Positions 53,578 to 64,000 of a DNA stretch of 64,000 nt are shown here, piece by piece. The position numbers were made by a program, and so were the translations under genes. The stretch covers positions 114,679 to 178,678 of the forward strand of contig JNVV01000011.1 of assembly GCA_000733355.1 (NCBI GenBank). The letters are read 5' to 3'. Position 1 is the stretch's first letter. Each line of letters begins with the position of its first letter. The DNA comes from Falciphora oryzae. Taxonomy: Eukaryota; Ascomycota; Sordariomycetes; Magnaporthales; Magnaporthaceae. The notes below the pieces were generated by a model, which saw only the letters and a list, made by a program, of their open reading frames with translations, had not been told where the DNA came from and did no database searches.

Positions 53578-56500
53578 GGTTGCTGTCGGTGTCTGTCTTC
53601 TCTCTTCCTTCCAAGTTCGTGGGCCGTCTGTTTGATCCTCGTCGGCAGTGAGGCGGGGGAGGGTCCGTAGTTAATGCGCACGTTGAGGACGGAGGCGGCC
53701 GAAACCCGGTTTAGTTGTCTGCCAACGGCTGCATGGGATTCCAAGTGCGGATGCCGTTTTTTTTTGTCTCCCCTTTGCTTCTTCCGTCCCGTCAAGTGAG
53801 TGGCGGGTAGGGATGAGCAGGGCGCGTAGCCGTACGGATGTTGCGGGCAGGCGACGCAAAAGCAATCGGCAAAGTTCCGTGGGGATAACGTGTGCCAGCG
53901 AAGCTGGCGTGGAGAGGGATCGGCGTGCTTATAATCCCCGGCGTGCCTTGCGCGAGTATGCTGGGAAGATCGATCGTGGAGATCTGGTCCCGCACGAACC
54001 CCCCCTGCAGAATGCCCTAAGGGGGGAGGGGTTTGTGTGATGGCGCGCGCGTGCAATCAAAAGCAAGAGGCGGGATACGGCGGGCTTGGCATGTACGCTG
54101 GAGTCCCCCGGACGCACGCATACGGATGAGGGAGTTGGACGCTCTTGACGGCAGTGCCTCCGAGATTTCGACAAAGGATGCGGGCAAGCAGGTAGCACCA
54201 CGGTCGGGTCCTGCGCTCTTGGCTCGCCTGAGGTAATGCGACGTTTATTTTGTTCTCGCTCTCGCTCTCTTGCCGAAGTATAAGGGGTAAAACAGGAGGA
54301 TATGGCTGGTGGGAGCGGGTCACATCCCTGTCCGTCAATGAGGGAGCTCGTCCGGGCTCTTCGTCCACGCCTAACAAGGTCAAGGCTCTCGGAAATTCAC
54401 GTTCAGTTTTTGCTGGTGGCCACAAGCAAGGGGCAGTTACGTAAAGCAGGGGCGCCGGGGAGCAGGCACTGATACAACGGGGCGGCGGTTCGGTGAGGTG
54501 TTGTGGTGGGTGAGGAGTGGGTAAACTGCGCCTCATCCCGGTTTCCGCGACGTCTCGGTGCCAGCAAGACCAGACACGGGAAAGAAAGCCAAGTTCCAAA
54601 AGCCGCAGCCTTTGGATGGCGCTGCTTCCCGCTCTCGTGGCGTCCCCTCCTGTCGGTTGGGGTGCAGTCGCAGTCGCCTGTCAAGCTCCAAGGCACCTCA
54701 ACGTCTGGGCCGTCACTCTGGCGGCGGGGGGGGGGGGGGGACTTTTGCAAAAGTACCCTGAAGAGCCCAACCCAAGTCTGTGGAGGCGGGATGCTGTCGT
54801 TGTTAATTATTGCTGCCAGGCCGGGGACTTCCTGTCCGCCTGCGTGGTGGGCCTCTCTTTCGAGGTCAACAGGACCAGTGCGACCCTCGGCGGACGAGAA
54901 CCTAAAAGAGGATGGACGAAAAGGGACGACGAGGGGTCTCATAAAATTGCGACGATTCCTGCAGGGCAGGGGCCCTGACTCGAGGCAGTGACCTGGATGA
55001 TGATGCTAGCGTCCCTGTCGCTAAGAACAAGCTTTTAGACCATTTCGCAGCCGCTCGCGTCGGGTGGCGGTCTTGGAGACGAGAAAAAACAGGAACGGGC
55101 GAGGGCTTGAGGGAGGCTTGGGAGAACATGACATGCAACGCGTTTATCGAAGGCTTCTCGAAAACGCAGCATGACTAGGTAGATAAATCCAGCAGCAGAC
55201 TCAGGACTGGCTGCCGCGCTACCGTGGATGGCAATGCGCCGTTTTTGCTCCGCTGGGAACCGTGTTGCAGGGCTAATGCTGTTGGCAGAGAGAAGGGTGG
55301 AAGGGGAAATGACTAGCGGCAAGTAGTAGCGTGTGCTGCCCCAAGCCGTGGGAGACAGAGACAGTAGGTACCTATGTAAGTGGGTTGTTCCATTCCGTCT
55401 GCTACGAACCCAGATCAGCGCGAAACCGCCATCTGAAGAGGGGGTGTTCGAGGCCGCCACCGGCTTTTCCGTCCGACCGACCAGTGGCTGGGCTGTCTGG
55501 CTGGCGCGGCATCTCCGCCTTCCGGACTTGACACTCGACGGCCACCTGTGCGCAGGTTGCATCCGGACCTTGCACCCAGACCCATCGTCTGTGTGCGTCC
55601 GAAAAAAAAACTTGACTGCGAGCCCTTCCGTTCCAAGCCACGGCTTGCGGTGGACACTCGGGGTATAGCGACTCTTTCTTTGCGAGGCCGTGCGCTGCCA
55701 TTGCAGAGAGCGTTGTTGGCTGCTGGTGGGCCCTTTCTTGGTGGACGTTGAGGTTGTGTGGTGGAGCACGGCCGCCTGCGCGCTGGGGGTAAATGGAGAG
55801 CGAAGGGTCTGGAGAGGATGGAGCCTGTCGTTGGCGACGAGCAGAAAAAAACATGAAGAGAAGAAAAAAAAACCATGGGCGGGGCGGGGAAACACAGACC
55901 AGATCATACGTTTAGCGCCAAAAGTACTGGCGGGGTCGGTGTTTGCGGGGCAGGCGGGGCTGGGAGAGGGTGGCGCAATGCCGGCGGCCCGAAACGGTCA
56001 GCCAGAAAAGGGGAGCTCTGGCAAGCTCCGCTCCTACGGTGGGCAGCATCGCGTGTGGCTTCGTGCAACCTACAAACTGGATGGCAGAACTCCTGGCCCG
56101 AGAGCGGGGTTCGGTGGTGTGGCCTCAGGCGAGCCTCATTGCCCCGTTTTAGCGATTGCGCCGTTGGGGCGGGAAAAGCTCATTCCCATGTGGGTGTGCA
56201 TGAGGATCGCGCCGTATTTGATCTCTTTCGGATTGCGATGCAACCTTTCGCCAAGAGACAGGCCCTGCGGCATGGTCCCCTGGTTCCACACACTCTTCGG
56301 ACAAACTGGCACTTTTCGATGTTATACTCGGCGCTCTCTCTGTTTTGTCCTGTCGGTTCCCCGCTCCGGGTGTCACCCTTTGCCTTGGTCACTTTTTCCT
56401 TTTTCGCTTACACAGACGAGCCCCTATTCCGGTCTGCGATTGTATGGATCCCCTCCCCCCCGATATGGGACACCTTTTCCTTTGATGAAGCCGAGCAGTG

Positions 56501-57939
56501 GCTGGGCCAGTCCTCGCACACCGGAGACGTCGCCTGCTGGCTGCGCGCCCGGAAATTTTGTTGCGCAATATTGAACACCTGCCTGATCGCAGCATGCATT
56601 GCTGTAGGCGCGGGATCTCGACAGCGCGCCGACACAGTGTACTGCGCGAGAATGCGCCTCAAGCCGCCTAATACCAGCCGCGCTCCGTTCATCCGGGCGA
56701 TCTGGCTGCGCGCGCGGCGGGGTTTCGCTCTCGAGCCCCTTTGCGCCCTCCCAGGCCGTTGTTGAGCCCTATCATTGCCCCGAGTGCCTTCTCCGGGGCC
56801 GCACGTCCAAAAGCACCGGCCGCCGACAGACACAGGCGTCGGGTGTTATCTGCCGACGACGGCCTGGCCTCCATCTTGTTCCTCTCCGTCCTCCTCTTCT
56901 CCTCCCAGCCTCCACCAACCCAATCTGGTGTGGAGCAGAACTGTCCAGTCGCTGTGTTCCCCCGTTCCGAGGGGATGCTCCGTCCACCAACAAGCCGGTC
57001 GACTTACTCATGTACCCTGTGCGCATTCTGAGCCGGGTGGGGCACACACACACACGCCGTAATGTGATCCTCCTGTCCTGCTCGGTGCCTCAGGTGAGGG
57101 AGGGGTGCCACCCTCTCTTGCTCGGCTGTTCTTCTCAAGGCGAGGGGAAGCCGACGAAGGCTTCCAGAACGGCTCTGTCTGCGGCAGTGCCACGCTTGCA
57201 TCAACACCAATCTTCCCTCGCCTCCACCCGGCATGTTGGACCTGCATCCGTCTGTCGACCCGTGGGCCCGCAGCGTCTTTCTGCCAGCGCGGCGCCGTGC
57301 ATGCCTGCGACTCCTTGCAGTCTCGCTAACGAAATCCCCTTCTCCCATGATACAAGGCCCCGGGTCCAGTCTGGGCAGGCTCTCGTTTTGAACCCACCCG
57401 CACCATTGCGGCTCTGCAACCGGCTGCCGGGCCTCTCTGACATGGAACAATATTGACGCTAATCTGGCTGTTTTGTTTGATTGCGTGCTGCTTGGTAACA
57501 CACCCCGTTCCTTCTTGACCTGGACAATTTCAGCTTTTGAGGAGCACTGCCCGGGTTAATAGGGGCCTGGGGATTAGCTCCAGCCGCATGCCCAGGCGCG
57601 ATTGGTCGAGGCCTGGGGGTCGAGTCTGCTGGGCTCCACCCAGCGCTGCCGCTGGACGTGTGGGCTGTGGCGCCAGCAACGTCCTGCCCCGACCCAATTC
57701 CCGGCCTGCATGCAAGAGAAGCCCAGCCTGCTTCCTTTCCCTTCGGCAGAGGCTCCGGCATGCGGGCATGCCGGCCCACCACGCGGCGCGTGGCCTGGGT
57801 GACGGCCCTTCCTGGCAGGCTATAATTACACTATTCCCGTCCATCACGGCTCTCACCACGTTCCTCCTGCCTCACCCTGTCACCCGCACCATCGGCTAAA
57901 TCGTCACTCTTTTACTATTCCCAGCCACCAGCAATAACA
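53578..57939. other. 4.4-kb gene-poor divergent region
   Basis: Lies between the starts of the rhodopsin-like and GMC genes. It is GC-rich with many long overlapping frames (up to 296 codons) on both strands, but none has a domain, signal peptide or intron logic. It contains a G16 tract near 54725-54740 and a short CA repeat at 57043-57055. TATAATTAC at 57821-57829 is 111 nt before the GMC start and may be its TATA box. Long promoters or non-coding transcripts are possible. Confidence 0.45.
57821..57829 (+). promoter_or_regulatory. Candidate TATA box of the GMC oxidoreductase gene
   Basis: TATAATTAC about 111 nt before the ATG, followed by a CT-rich stretch ending in a CCAGCAATAACA leader, consistent with a strong fungal promoter. 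Confidence 0.4.
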
Positions 57940-59821
57940 ATGAAGTTCTTCCAGTCGGGTATGGCCCTCGCGGCCTTCGCTGCCGTCGCCTGCGCGCAGA
58001 AGCAGCAGTCCTACGACTACGTAAGTCATCACCCTCGTTCCCTGACATGTCCCACCCCTTGCTGCGCCTGCCGGGCCCGTGCAGAGTGTGAAGTGTTTTG
58101 AGACGTCGTCCTCGCTAACGCCCTTGCTCCCTAAATAGATTGTCGTGGGTGGCGGCACTGCTGGTACGGCCCTCGCTACGCGTCTGAGCCAGGGTCTTCC
58201 CGATGCCAGCATCCTCCTCGTCGAGGCCGGCCCTTCGGCCCTGGACGACATGAGGATCAACGTCCCTGGCATGCGCGGTGCCATCATGGGTTCCAGCCTC
58301 GACTGGAACTTCACCACCGTCGCGCAGGAAAACCTGGAGGGGCGCTCCATTGGCGTCAACCGCGGCAAGGTCCTCGGCGGCTCGTCCGCCATGAACTACC
58401 TGTGCTACGACCGCGCGTCCGCCCCCGAGTATGACGCCTGGGGTCAGTTCGGCAACCCGGGCTGGGGCTTCGACGCCATGATCAACGGCATGACCCGGTC
58501 CGAGAACTTCACCGGCGTTGACAACGACGTCCACGGCCGCAGCGGACCCATCCGCAGCCTGTACAACCGCGTCAGCTACCCCGTCGTCGACATGTGGCCG
58601 GCCACCTCGGCCAACGCCGGCCTCATGGTCACGGAGCGCCAGAGCATGGGCGGCGACAACATCGGCATGACCTTCCAGCCCACCAACATCCACAACGAGA
58701 AGAAGACCCGCTCCTACGCGGCCAACAGCTACCTGCCCCTCGCCGGCCCCAACCTTGAGGTCGTCACCAACACCCAGGTCGAGAAGGTCAACCTGGTCGG
58801 CTGCAAGGCCGGCAAGTACAAGGCCAGCGGCATCACCTTGCCCAACGGCCAGATCGTCAAGGCCAACCGCGAGGTCATCGTCTCGGCCGGTGCCGTCCAG
58901 AGCCCGGGCCTGCTCGAGCTCTCGGGCATCGGCCAGCCCGACGTCCTCAAGGCCGCCGGCGTCACTCCCCTGATCGACCTCCCCGGCGTCGGCGAGAACT
59001 ACCAGGACCACATCCGCGTGTCCAACATCTACGAGGTCAAGGACGAGGTCGACTCGTTCGACAACCTCATCTTCGACGCCACCGGCAAGAACGCCACCGG
59101 CGAGCTGCAGAAGTGGAAGTCGGGCGAGCGCTCGCTGTACGAGTACACCACCAAGGCCTACGGCTTCCTGACCTGGGACCAGCTCGGCGTCGCCGACAAG
59201 ATGAAGGCCGCCGCCGCCGCCTCGGCCCGCGACCACGTCGTCGACAAGAAGAAGCTCGAGTACCTCGAGAACTCGCGCGTGCCCTCGGTCGAGTACATCC
59301 TGGACCCCAACTACGTCGGCGCCTTCGGCTACAAGGGCGGCAAGTACATCACCATCTTCACCACCGTCATGCACCCCTTCTCGCGCGGCAGCGTCCACAT
59401 CGACCCCAAGGACCCGCGCGGCAAGCCCGTCATCGACCCCAAGTACGGCAACAACGAGTACGACGTGCGCGGCCTGGTCGAGGGCGCCAAGCTGGCCCGC
59501 CGCCTCGCCGCCACCGAGCCCCTGGCCTCGACCATCAAGGCCGAGACCGAGCCCGGCCCGGCCGTCGAGTCGGACGAGCAGTGGACGGAGTTTGTCCGCA
59601 AGGCCATGAACAGCTTCTTCCACCCCTCGGGCACCTCGGCCATGCTGCCCCGCAAGGACGGCGGTGTCGTCGACGCTGATCTGCGCGTCTACGGCACCAC
59701 CAACCTGCGCGTCGTCGACAACAGCATCATCCCCATCGTGCCCTCGGGCCACATCCAGACCGCCGCCTACGGCATCGCCGAAGTCGCCGCCGCCAAGATC
59801 ATCGACGCCGCCAAGCGCTAA
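57940..59821 (+). CDS. Secreted GMC oxidoreductase, AA3 family (2 exons, 587 aa)
   Basis: Exon 1 (57940-58020) encodes a signal peptide (MKFFQSGMALAAFAAVACAQ) and QSYDY. After a 118-nt GT-AG intron with a GCTAACG branch point, exon 2 (58139-59821) opens with IVVGGGTAGTALA, the FAD dinucleotide loop. GMC signatures RGKVLGGSSAMN and AGAVQSPGLLELSGIG are present. The catalytic region has FFHPSGTSAML and the C-terminal PSGHIQTAAYGIAE, where the second His/Asn pair sits. Such flavoenzymes oxidise alcohols, sugars or choline-like substrates and make H2O2 or feed lignocellulose oxidation. Almost every codon ends in C or G, far more biased than its neighbours, suggesting very high expression. A long open antisense frame is a by-product of that bias. 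Confidence 0.92.
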
Positions 59822-62727
59822 AGCGGAGACTGCTCTCAACCTTTTTCCTCGTGCTTGTTGTTTGGTGACCTTTTTTTTTTTAGCGTCTTGCGAGTCTTTG
59901 TGCCGACTTTTGCCTGTTTAATCTGTTTTCGTGGCCAGCCGAGCGTTCTCTTCGCCATGTACACATACCCCTAGACGCCTGACGCCCTAGACCCCCTTAC
60001 ATATATAGCTATCTAGTCACATGCGCATGTACTCAATTCAAGACTTTCTGTGTGTTGTGTAGCATCACGTTTTCCACCGTCGTAATGAACAGTGTCGCTG
60101 ATTAAATGACAACTCGTTGGTCTGAGGCCTGACCACGCCGTCCGAAGGTGAGGGTATCACAACCATGTGGCCGCAGCAGGGCAGATCCAGGCGGAAAAAA
60201 AAAAAAAAAAAGTCGCCTCGTGGCGTGTCAGGTCCCGCGACGGGTATCCAATGGATAAATGCCCCTTTCGTCCAGTCCTTGCGTCCTTGCACAGACAAAG
60301 ATGCGTCTTCTTTCGTCCATCCGCCATCCTGGCGGTTCCTCCTTTCCACCACGTCGAGACCGGCCTTTTCCAATTGCCGGCACCCTGACAAGAGGAGAAT
60401 CAGCTTCAGGCGCCTCGACCCCTCACCGTGTTGAGACTTTTCGATACCCCTGCATTCCAAAAAATAAACAGGGCTGTCAAGCCGGCCGACCTTGTGCAAT
60501 ACAGGGGTAGTACGTACATATGAACGCTATAATAGGTCGTTGGACGGATTCGGCACCAATGGATCAACCGGGAAAGACAATGCCACGCAGACGGAGCGTT
60601 TAAACTTTCCCTCCACAAGCCCCCTGTCCCCGAAACGTAATATCGTCCGTGCAATGCCACTCCCCCCCTCAGCACCGCGCGCTGCCTTCCGTCGCCCGGG
60701 TACTCCAAGCCTCGCGTCCCACGCCCTGAAGCATGGGCCGCGAAGCTTGCGAAAGCCAGCCGGGGCCGTAGCCTCCCGCGACGACGCGTTGTGGAGACCA
60801 GGGATCCTCTGCTGTCGATTGGGCAAGCCACCGGGCCGTGCTGTGCTGGGTCTCGGGCGGGCCGTGCGGGGGGTCCACAGACACGGATTCGACGTGCTCA
60901 GACATCGGATCTGCGTTGCGACGGAGGGTGTCTGGGCTGCCTGGTTCAAAAACTGGCACCTGTCAGCTGGCGGATGGCAGGTTGAGAAGCCGCTTTTGGG
61001 TCTCAGGGGACTCACGGACGTATGGCTTCTATCTTGTGCCGGGGTGTGAGGCTTGATGACTGACGACACCAACCGAGTTGTATCAAGGCCAATGACCTCT
61101 GTGCATTCTCCACTGTCTTTGGACGACATCATTTGCATGAAAGGAAGGTAGAATGAAATGGGGGAAACCATCTGTGATTTATACCCTACTTGCCTTGCGC
61201 TGAAATCAGGATTTGGAAATGGCCTCCGTCGTAAGTCGATGTTGTGGCGGAGGGCAAAAAAATGGCCCCAATGACGACCGACGCCAAGTGGCACAAAAAT
61301 GGCCTCGGAGCGCCAGAAATCCCGATGGGAGAATAAATGGCCTTGAAGATGCATTGATTGAGGGCTTGCATACAACCTGTGACTCTGTGTTCGATTTTTG
61401 CCACTGTGTTGTCTGTTTTGTGTCTGTTTTTATCAATATATGGCCCCTGGGTAGAATTATATGATTTGCTATGTGAGAAAAAGAACGTGCGAAAATAATT
61501 CTGGACGGTAATCTCCTCTTTATAACCCGTCAAGTGTGTAGGAAAACTTCCATGGTATAAACGACCGGTCGTGCATGGCGAGAAAACATCTCGGGGCCTC
61601 AGGTCCCGTGGTACCTGCTTGCTCGATGCAATTCCAGAAATACTAGTGCAGTCTAATGTGACGGTGTCTGTAAGTAGCTATCTACTAAACGCAGGGCATA
61701 TAATTCTTCTGTGCCTTGCCTGGGAGACACGGTCTCGGAAAGACCGACAGTAAGGGGCTCAAAAAGATCCTCGGCCCCGTGCCGGGCTTGATAGCAAGCT
61801 GGCCCGTGGAATCTCGGCAGGCATCAAGGGCCTAACAACCGCACGAGCGATGTCTCGCATTCTCTTGGTCTGGTGACCTGTTTTCCCGTTGCCCCTTCTG
61901 CTAGAAATATTCTCGCTTCCGCCAGTGTTTTTTTTTGTTATTTTCTCCGATGGCCCAAGGGGGCCCTACAGCACAAAATCACCGTCAAAGCGGACATTTT
62001 CTCCGGGCCGCGTTAGTCTCGGAATCCTTGTGATCGTGGTCAGTAGAGCACTCCGACCATGTGACGGCGATCCCGGGTCGAATTGGCGGTTGCCTAGCCG
62101 GCGAGCCAGCAGAGTCGATGCGTTGTTCAAATCCCATGCGTGACCAGACCGCGAGCTCGCAGCCGCTTGCAGGGACAGATCGTGTTGAGGTTCACCGTCC
62201 TAACTCGGCGCTGGCGGTCCTGCAATGGGATTTGTTGCCAAAATTGATGAAAGCTTGGAGCTAGAGACCGTCTAGAACCACGCGGAATGTCGCGAGAAGG
62301 CGATGGGTGTTTGGGCTAAAAATGGACCGGAGCGACGTGGGATGCAATCTGCCCAACACAGGTCTGAGCTAGCTCGGCGCCTTCCTAGCGCCGGCATTCC
62401 CCCAACGGTATCAAACGGCCCGCGCTTATTGTTATGCGCTGGCGGCCCTGCGTTTGATGCTGTCACGTGGTCCTCGGCGCGGCGGCGAAACGTGCGGAGG
62501 TAAGCTCGAGTCCACACGCGCGCTCCTTGGCGGAGTCATCAGTGGTCGGCGAGTATTTATTCGGGCTTCCGGCCGCTGGTCTCGCTTTCGGCAAGGCCAT
62601 TGTTAGCGACGACCTTTCTTCATTCCGAGGTTAAAGCTCGACCTTGAGCTTTTCACGCTGTCTTTTTTGACTCGCCATCTCCCCAACGTCCCGCGGTGGG
62701 ACTGCTCATTACCAGACACCAAACGCC
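59822..62727. other. 2.9-kb intergenic region, no supportable gene
   Basis: T-rich tract near 59871-59881 after the GMC stop and an A17 tract near 60195-60211. The longest frame (282 codons, minus, 60527-61375) has no recognisable features and I do not call it. Confidence 0.45.
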
Positions 62728-64000
62728 ATGTTCCTCCCAGACCAAACCCTTAGCAGACAGACTGCCGAGAAGATGGACCGGCCCTGCCCGCTCCCAATCG
62801 ATGTCGCACTCGACATCCTAGAGTACGTGGACTCGCCGGGGACCCTGTTCTCGGCCATTCTGACCAGCCGGGTCTTCTGGTTCGCCTTCGAATCGCGGCG
62901 GCAGCACATCCTCAAGTGCGTCCTGGAGCGGTACATCACGCCGCGCCTGCTGCCGCTGGCCGTCGCGGCGTACGAGGCCGGCCGCGCGCGGGACTGGGAA
63001 GCCGTCGAGCCCGTCCTGCAGCGCAGCCTCGGGGTGGAGCCGGCGCCGGTCGGCGAGGCCCCGGACGATGGACCGCCGTCGCCGCACCCTCGCCGCGGCG
63101 ACCCACTCGAGCGGATATCGCCCCTGACTCGCGAGGCGGCGGCGGCCCTGACCCAAGTCCACAGGGCGGTTGAGCAGTTCACGCTGGACCTGGCGCGCCC
63201 GGCGCTGACGCTGTTTCGTTCAATCTGCACCGAGGGCGACGGCGACGGCGGCGAGGACCGTTGGAGCGGCGGGGCGGGGGCGGGGGCGCTCGAGCCCACG
63301 CAGCGCGAGGTGCAGCGCATCCAGCGGGCCTTCTACCGCTATCAGATCTACTGCAACACGGCGGGCCGTGCCAGCATCCGCGACGCCCAGCGGAGGATGG
63401 CGCCAGGAGCTCCGATCTCCGGCGCGCTCTGGACCAAGGAGCAGAGGCATCTGGCGCAGACGCTGCTGCTAGGGCAGTGGCCGACGGTGGTCAACGAGCA
63501 GCTGGCATGCGCGTGCGACTTTTTGGAGAGGAAAATGCAATACTGTGCGTCGTTCCATACCTCGCGGGCGCTTCGTAAATGCTAACGGGGCGTGCCTCCA
63601 GACTTCGAGATGATCGCACAACATGATGTAGAGTGGGGCGCCCGGAAGATCGACTGGGTCAGCCATCACATCGCCGTGCCGCACCGGCGCTTTCTTGTGA
63701 GCACACCCCGGCGGTTTTTGGACGACTCTGTCTCGTGATCAATCGAGAGGGCATACTAACACACCGGCGAGCAGCTGAATGGCGGGCTTGTTCCTCTTTA
63801 TCGCTTGTCTGGGACAACAGACGAGGGCGAGTGGAAACGCATCATTGAAGAAATAGACGTGCCCAGGGATTGGGACCGGATCCAATTCAGGTTTCTGGAG
63901 ACACTTGAGGGGAAGCTGGCGATGCTCAGGCAGTCCTACCTGAGCACCTGCCTGATCATGTCGCTGCATGCGCCCCACGGGATGCTGCCGCCGCCAGCGG
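62728..64000 (+). CDS. F-box-like hypothetical protein, 3' end outside the window
   Basis: Exon 1 runs 62728-63544, exon 2 63602-63696 and exon 3 from 63775 to the window edge, still open. Both introns (57 and 78 nt) have GT-AG ends and CTAAC branch points (GCTAACG, ATACTAACAC). Residues about 20-60 (PLPIDVALDILEYVDSPGTLFSAILTSRVFW) resemble a fungal F-box-like helix pair. The rest is helical and charged, with an acidic/glycine insert near residue 170. An internal Met at 62773 (MDRPCPLP) is an alternative start. Without the C-terminus the family cannot be fixed; an SCF adaptor role is only a guess. Confidence 0.65.

Noticed and set aside
55035..56765. 290- and 296-codon frames on opposite strands upstream of the GMC gene
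   Set aside because: Overlapping, Arg/Pro/Ser-rich, without motifs; typical of GC-rich non-coding DNA.
58115..59839. 574-codon antisense frame over the GMC gene
   Set aside because: Val/Asp/Gly-dominated shadow caused by codon bias of the sense gene.
60527..61375. 282-codon minus-strand frame
   Set aside because: No conserved motif, no intron logic, and odd His/Arg/Pro-rich composition.

Overview
The window is nuclear DNA of a filamentous ascomycete (Pezizomycotina, most likely a Sordariomycete). Genes carry several short introns (about 50-125 nt) with CTAAC-type branch points. There is a dispersed single 5S rRNA gene of Neurospora type, tRNA genes with introns, and typical fungal families (HET, 2EXR, NB-ARC/TPR, DUF7580, PTH11-like rhodopsin, ICS-dioxygenase, xi-class GST). 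The species cannot be named from the sequence alone. One assembly gap (118 N) lies at 43794-43911.

Layout. 1-300 is a copia-like LTR. 1574-2750 (-) is a five-exon CmcJ/GA4-desaturase-like oxygenase. 5068-7899 (-) is a seven-exon dipeptidyl peptidase III whose first intron holds an antisense fragment of a FAD monooxygenase gene. 8483-10442 (-) is a decayed amidase. 11333-15114 (+) is an NLR-type receptor (alpha/beta-hydrolase, NB-ARC, TPR), followed by an unknown two-exon gene (16646-17580), a 2EXR protein (17671-19152 -), a secreted amidohydrolase (19444-21012 -) and a glutathionyl-hydroquinone-reductase-type GST with a repetitive tail (22656-24003 +). 24520-25369 is a TA-flanked inverted-repeat element with a second palindromic element nested in it. 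25821-26486 (+) is a secreted SRPBCC-fold protein, and 26766-26997 is a solo LTR of the same family as 1-300, with an intact target-site duplication.

27206-34214 looks like a compact biosynthetic locus: an isocyanide synthase-TauD fusion (-) shares a promoter with a FAD aromatic hydroxylase (+), and a Baeyer-Villiger-type monooxygenase (-) is tail-to-tail with the latter. It resembles the core of fungal isonitrile clusters, but the product is unknown.

35066-37438 (-) is a HET-domain gene with a 1-nt frame break. 38674-38873 is a tRNA-Glu(CTC)/tRNA-Lys(CTT) pair, both with introns and only 5 nt apart. 39192-43569 is a head-to-head pair (C2H2-like protein and DUF7580 protein), followed by the 5S rRNA gene and the gap. 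Then come a DUF4267 membrane protein (44033-44425 -), a GPI-type aspartic protease (45771-47608 -), a secreted Thr/Val-rich protein (49863-50858 -), a PTH11/rhodopsin-like membrane protein with a poly-Q tail (52070-53577 -), a strongly codon-biased secreted GMC oxidoreductase (57940-59821 +), and a partial F-box-like gene running off the right edge (62728-64000 +). The last 16 kb is gene-poor: 4.4 kb and 2.9 kb stretches hold nothing I can call.

Exon boundaries were set by hand from splice signals, phase and family alignment knowledge. No database search was possible.
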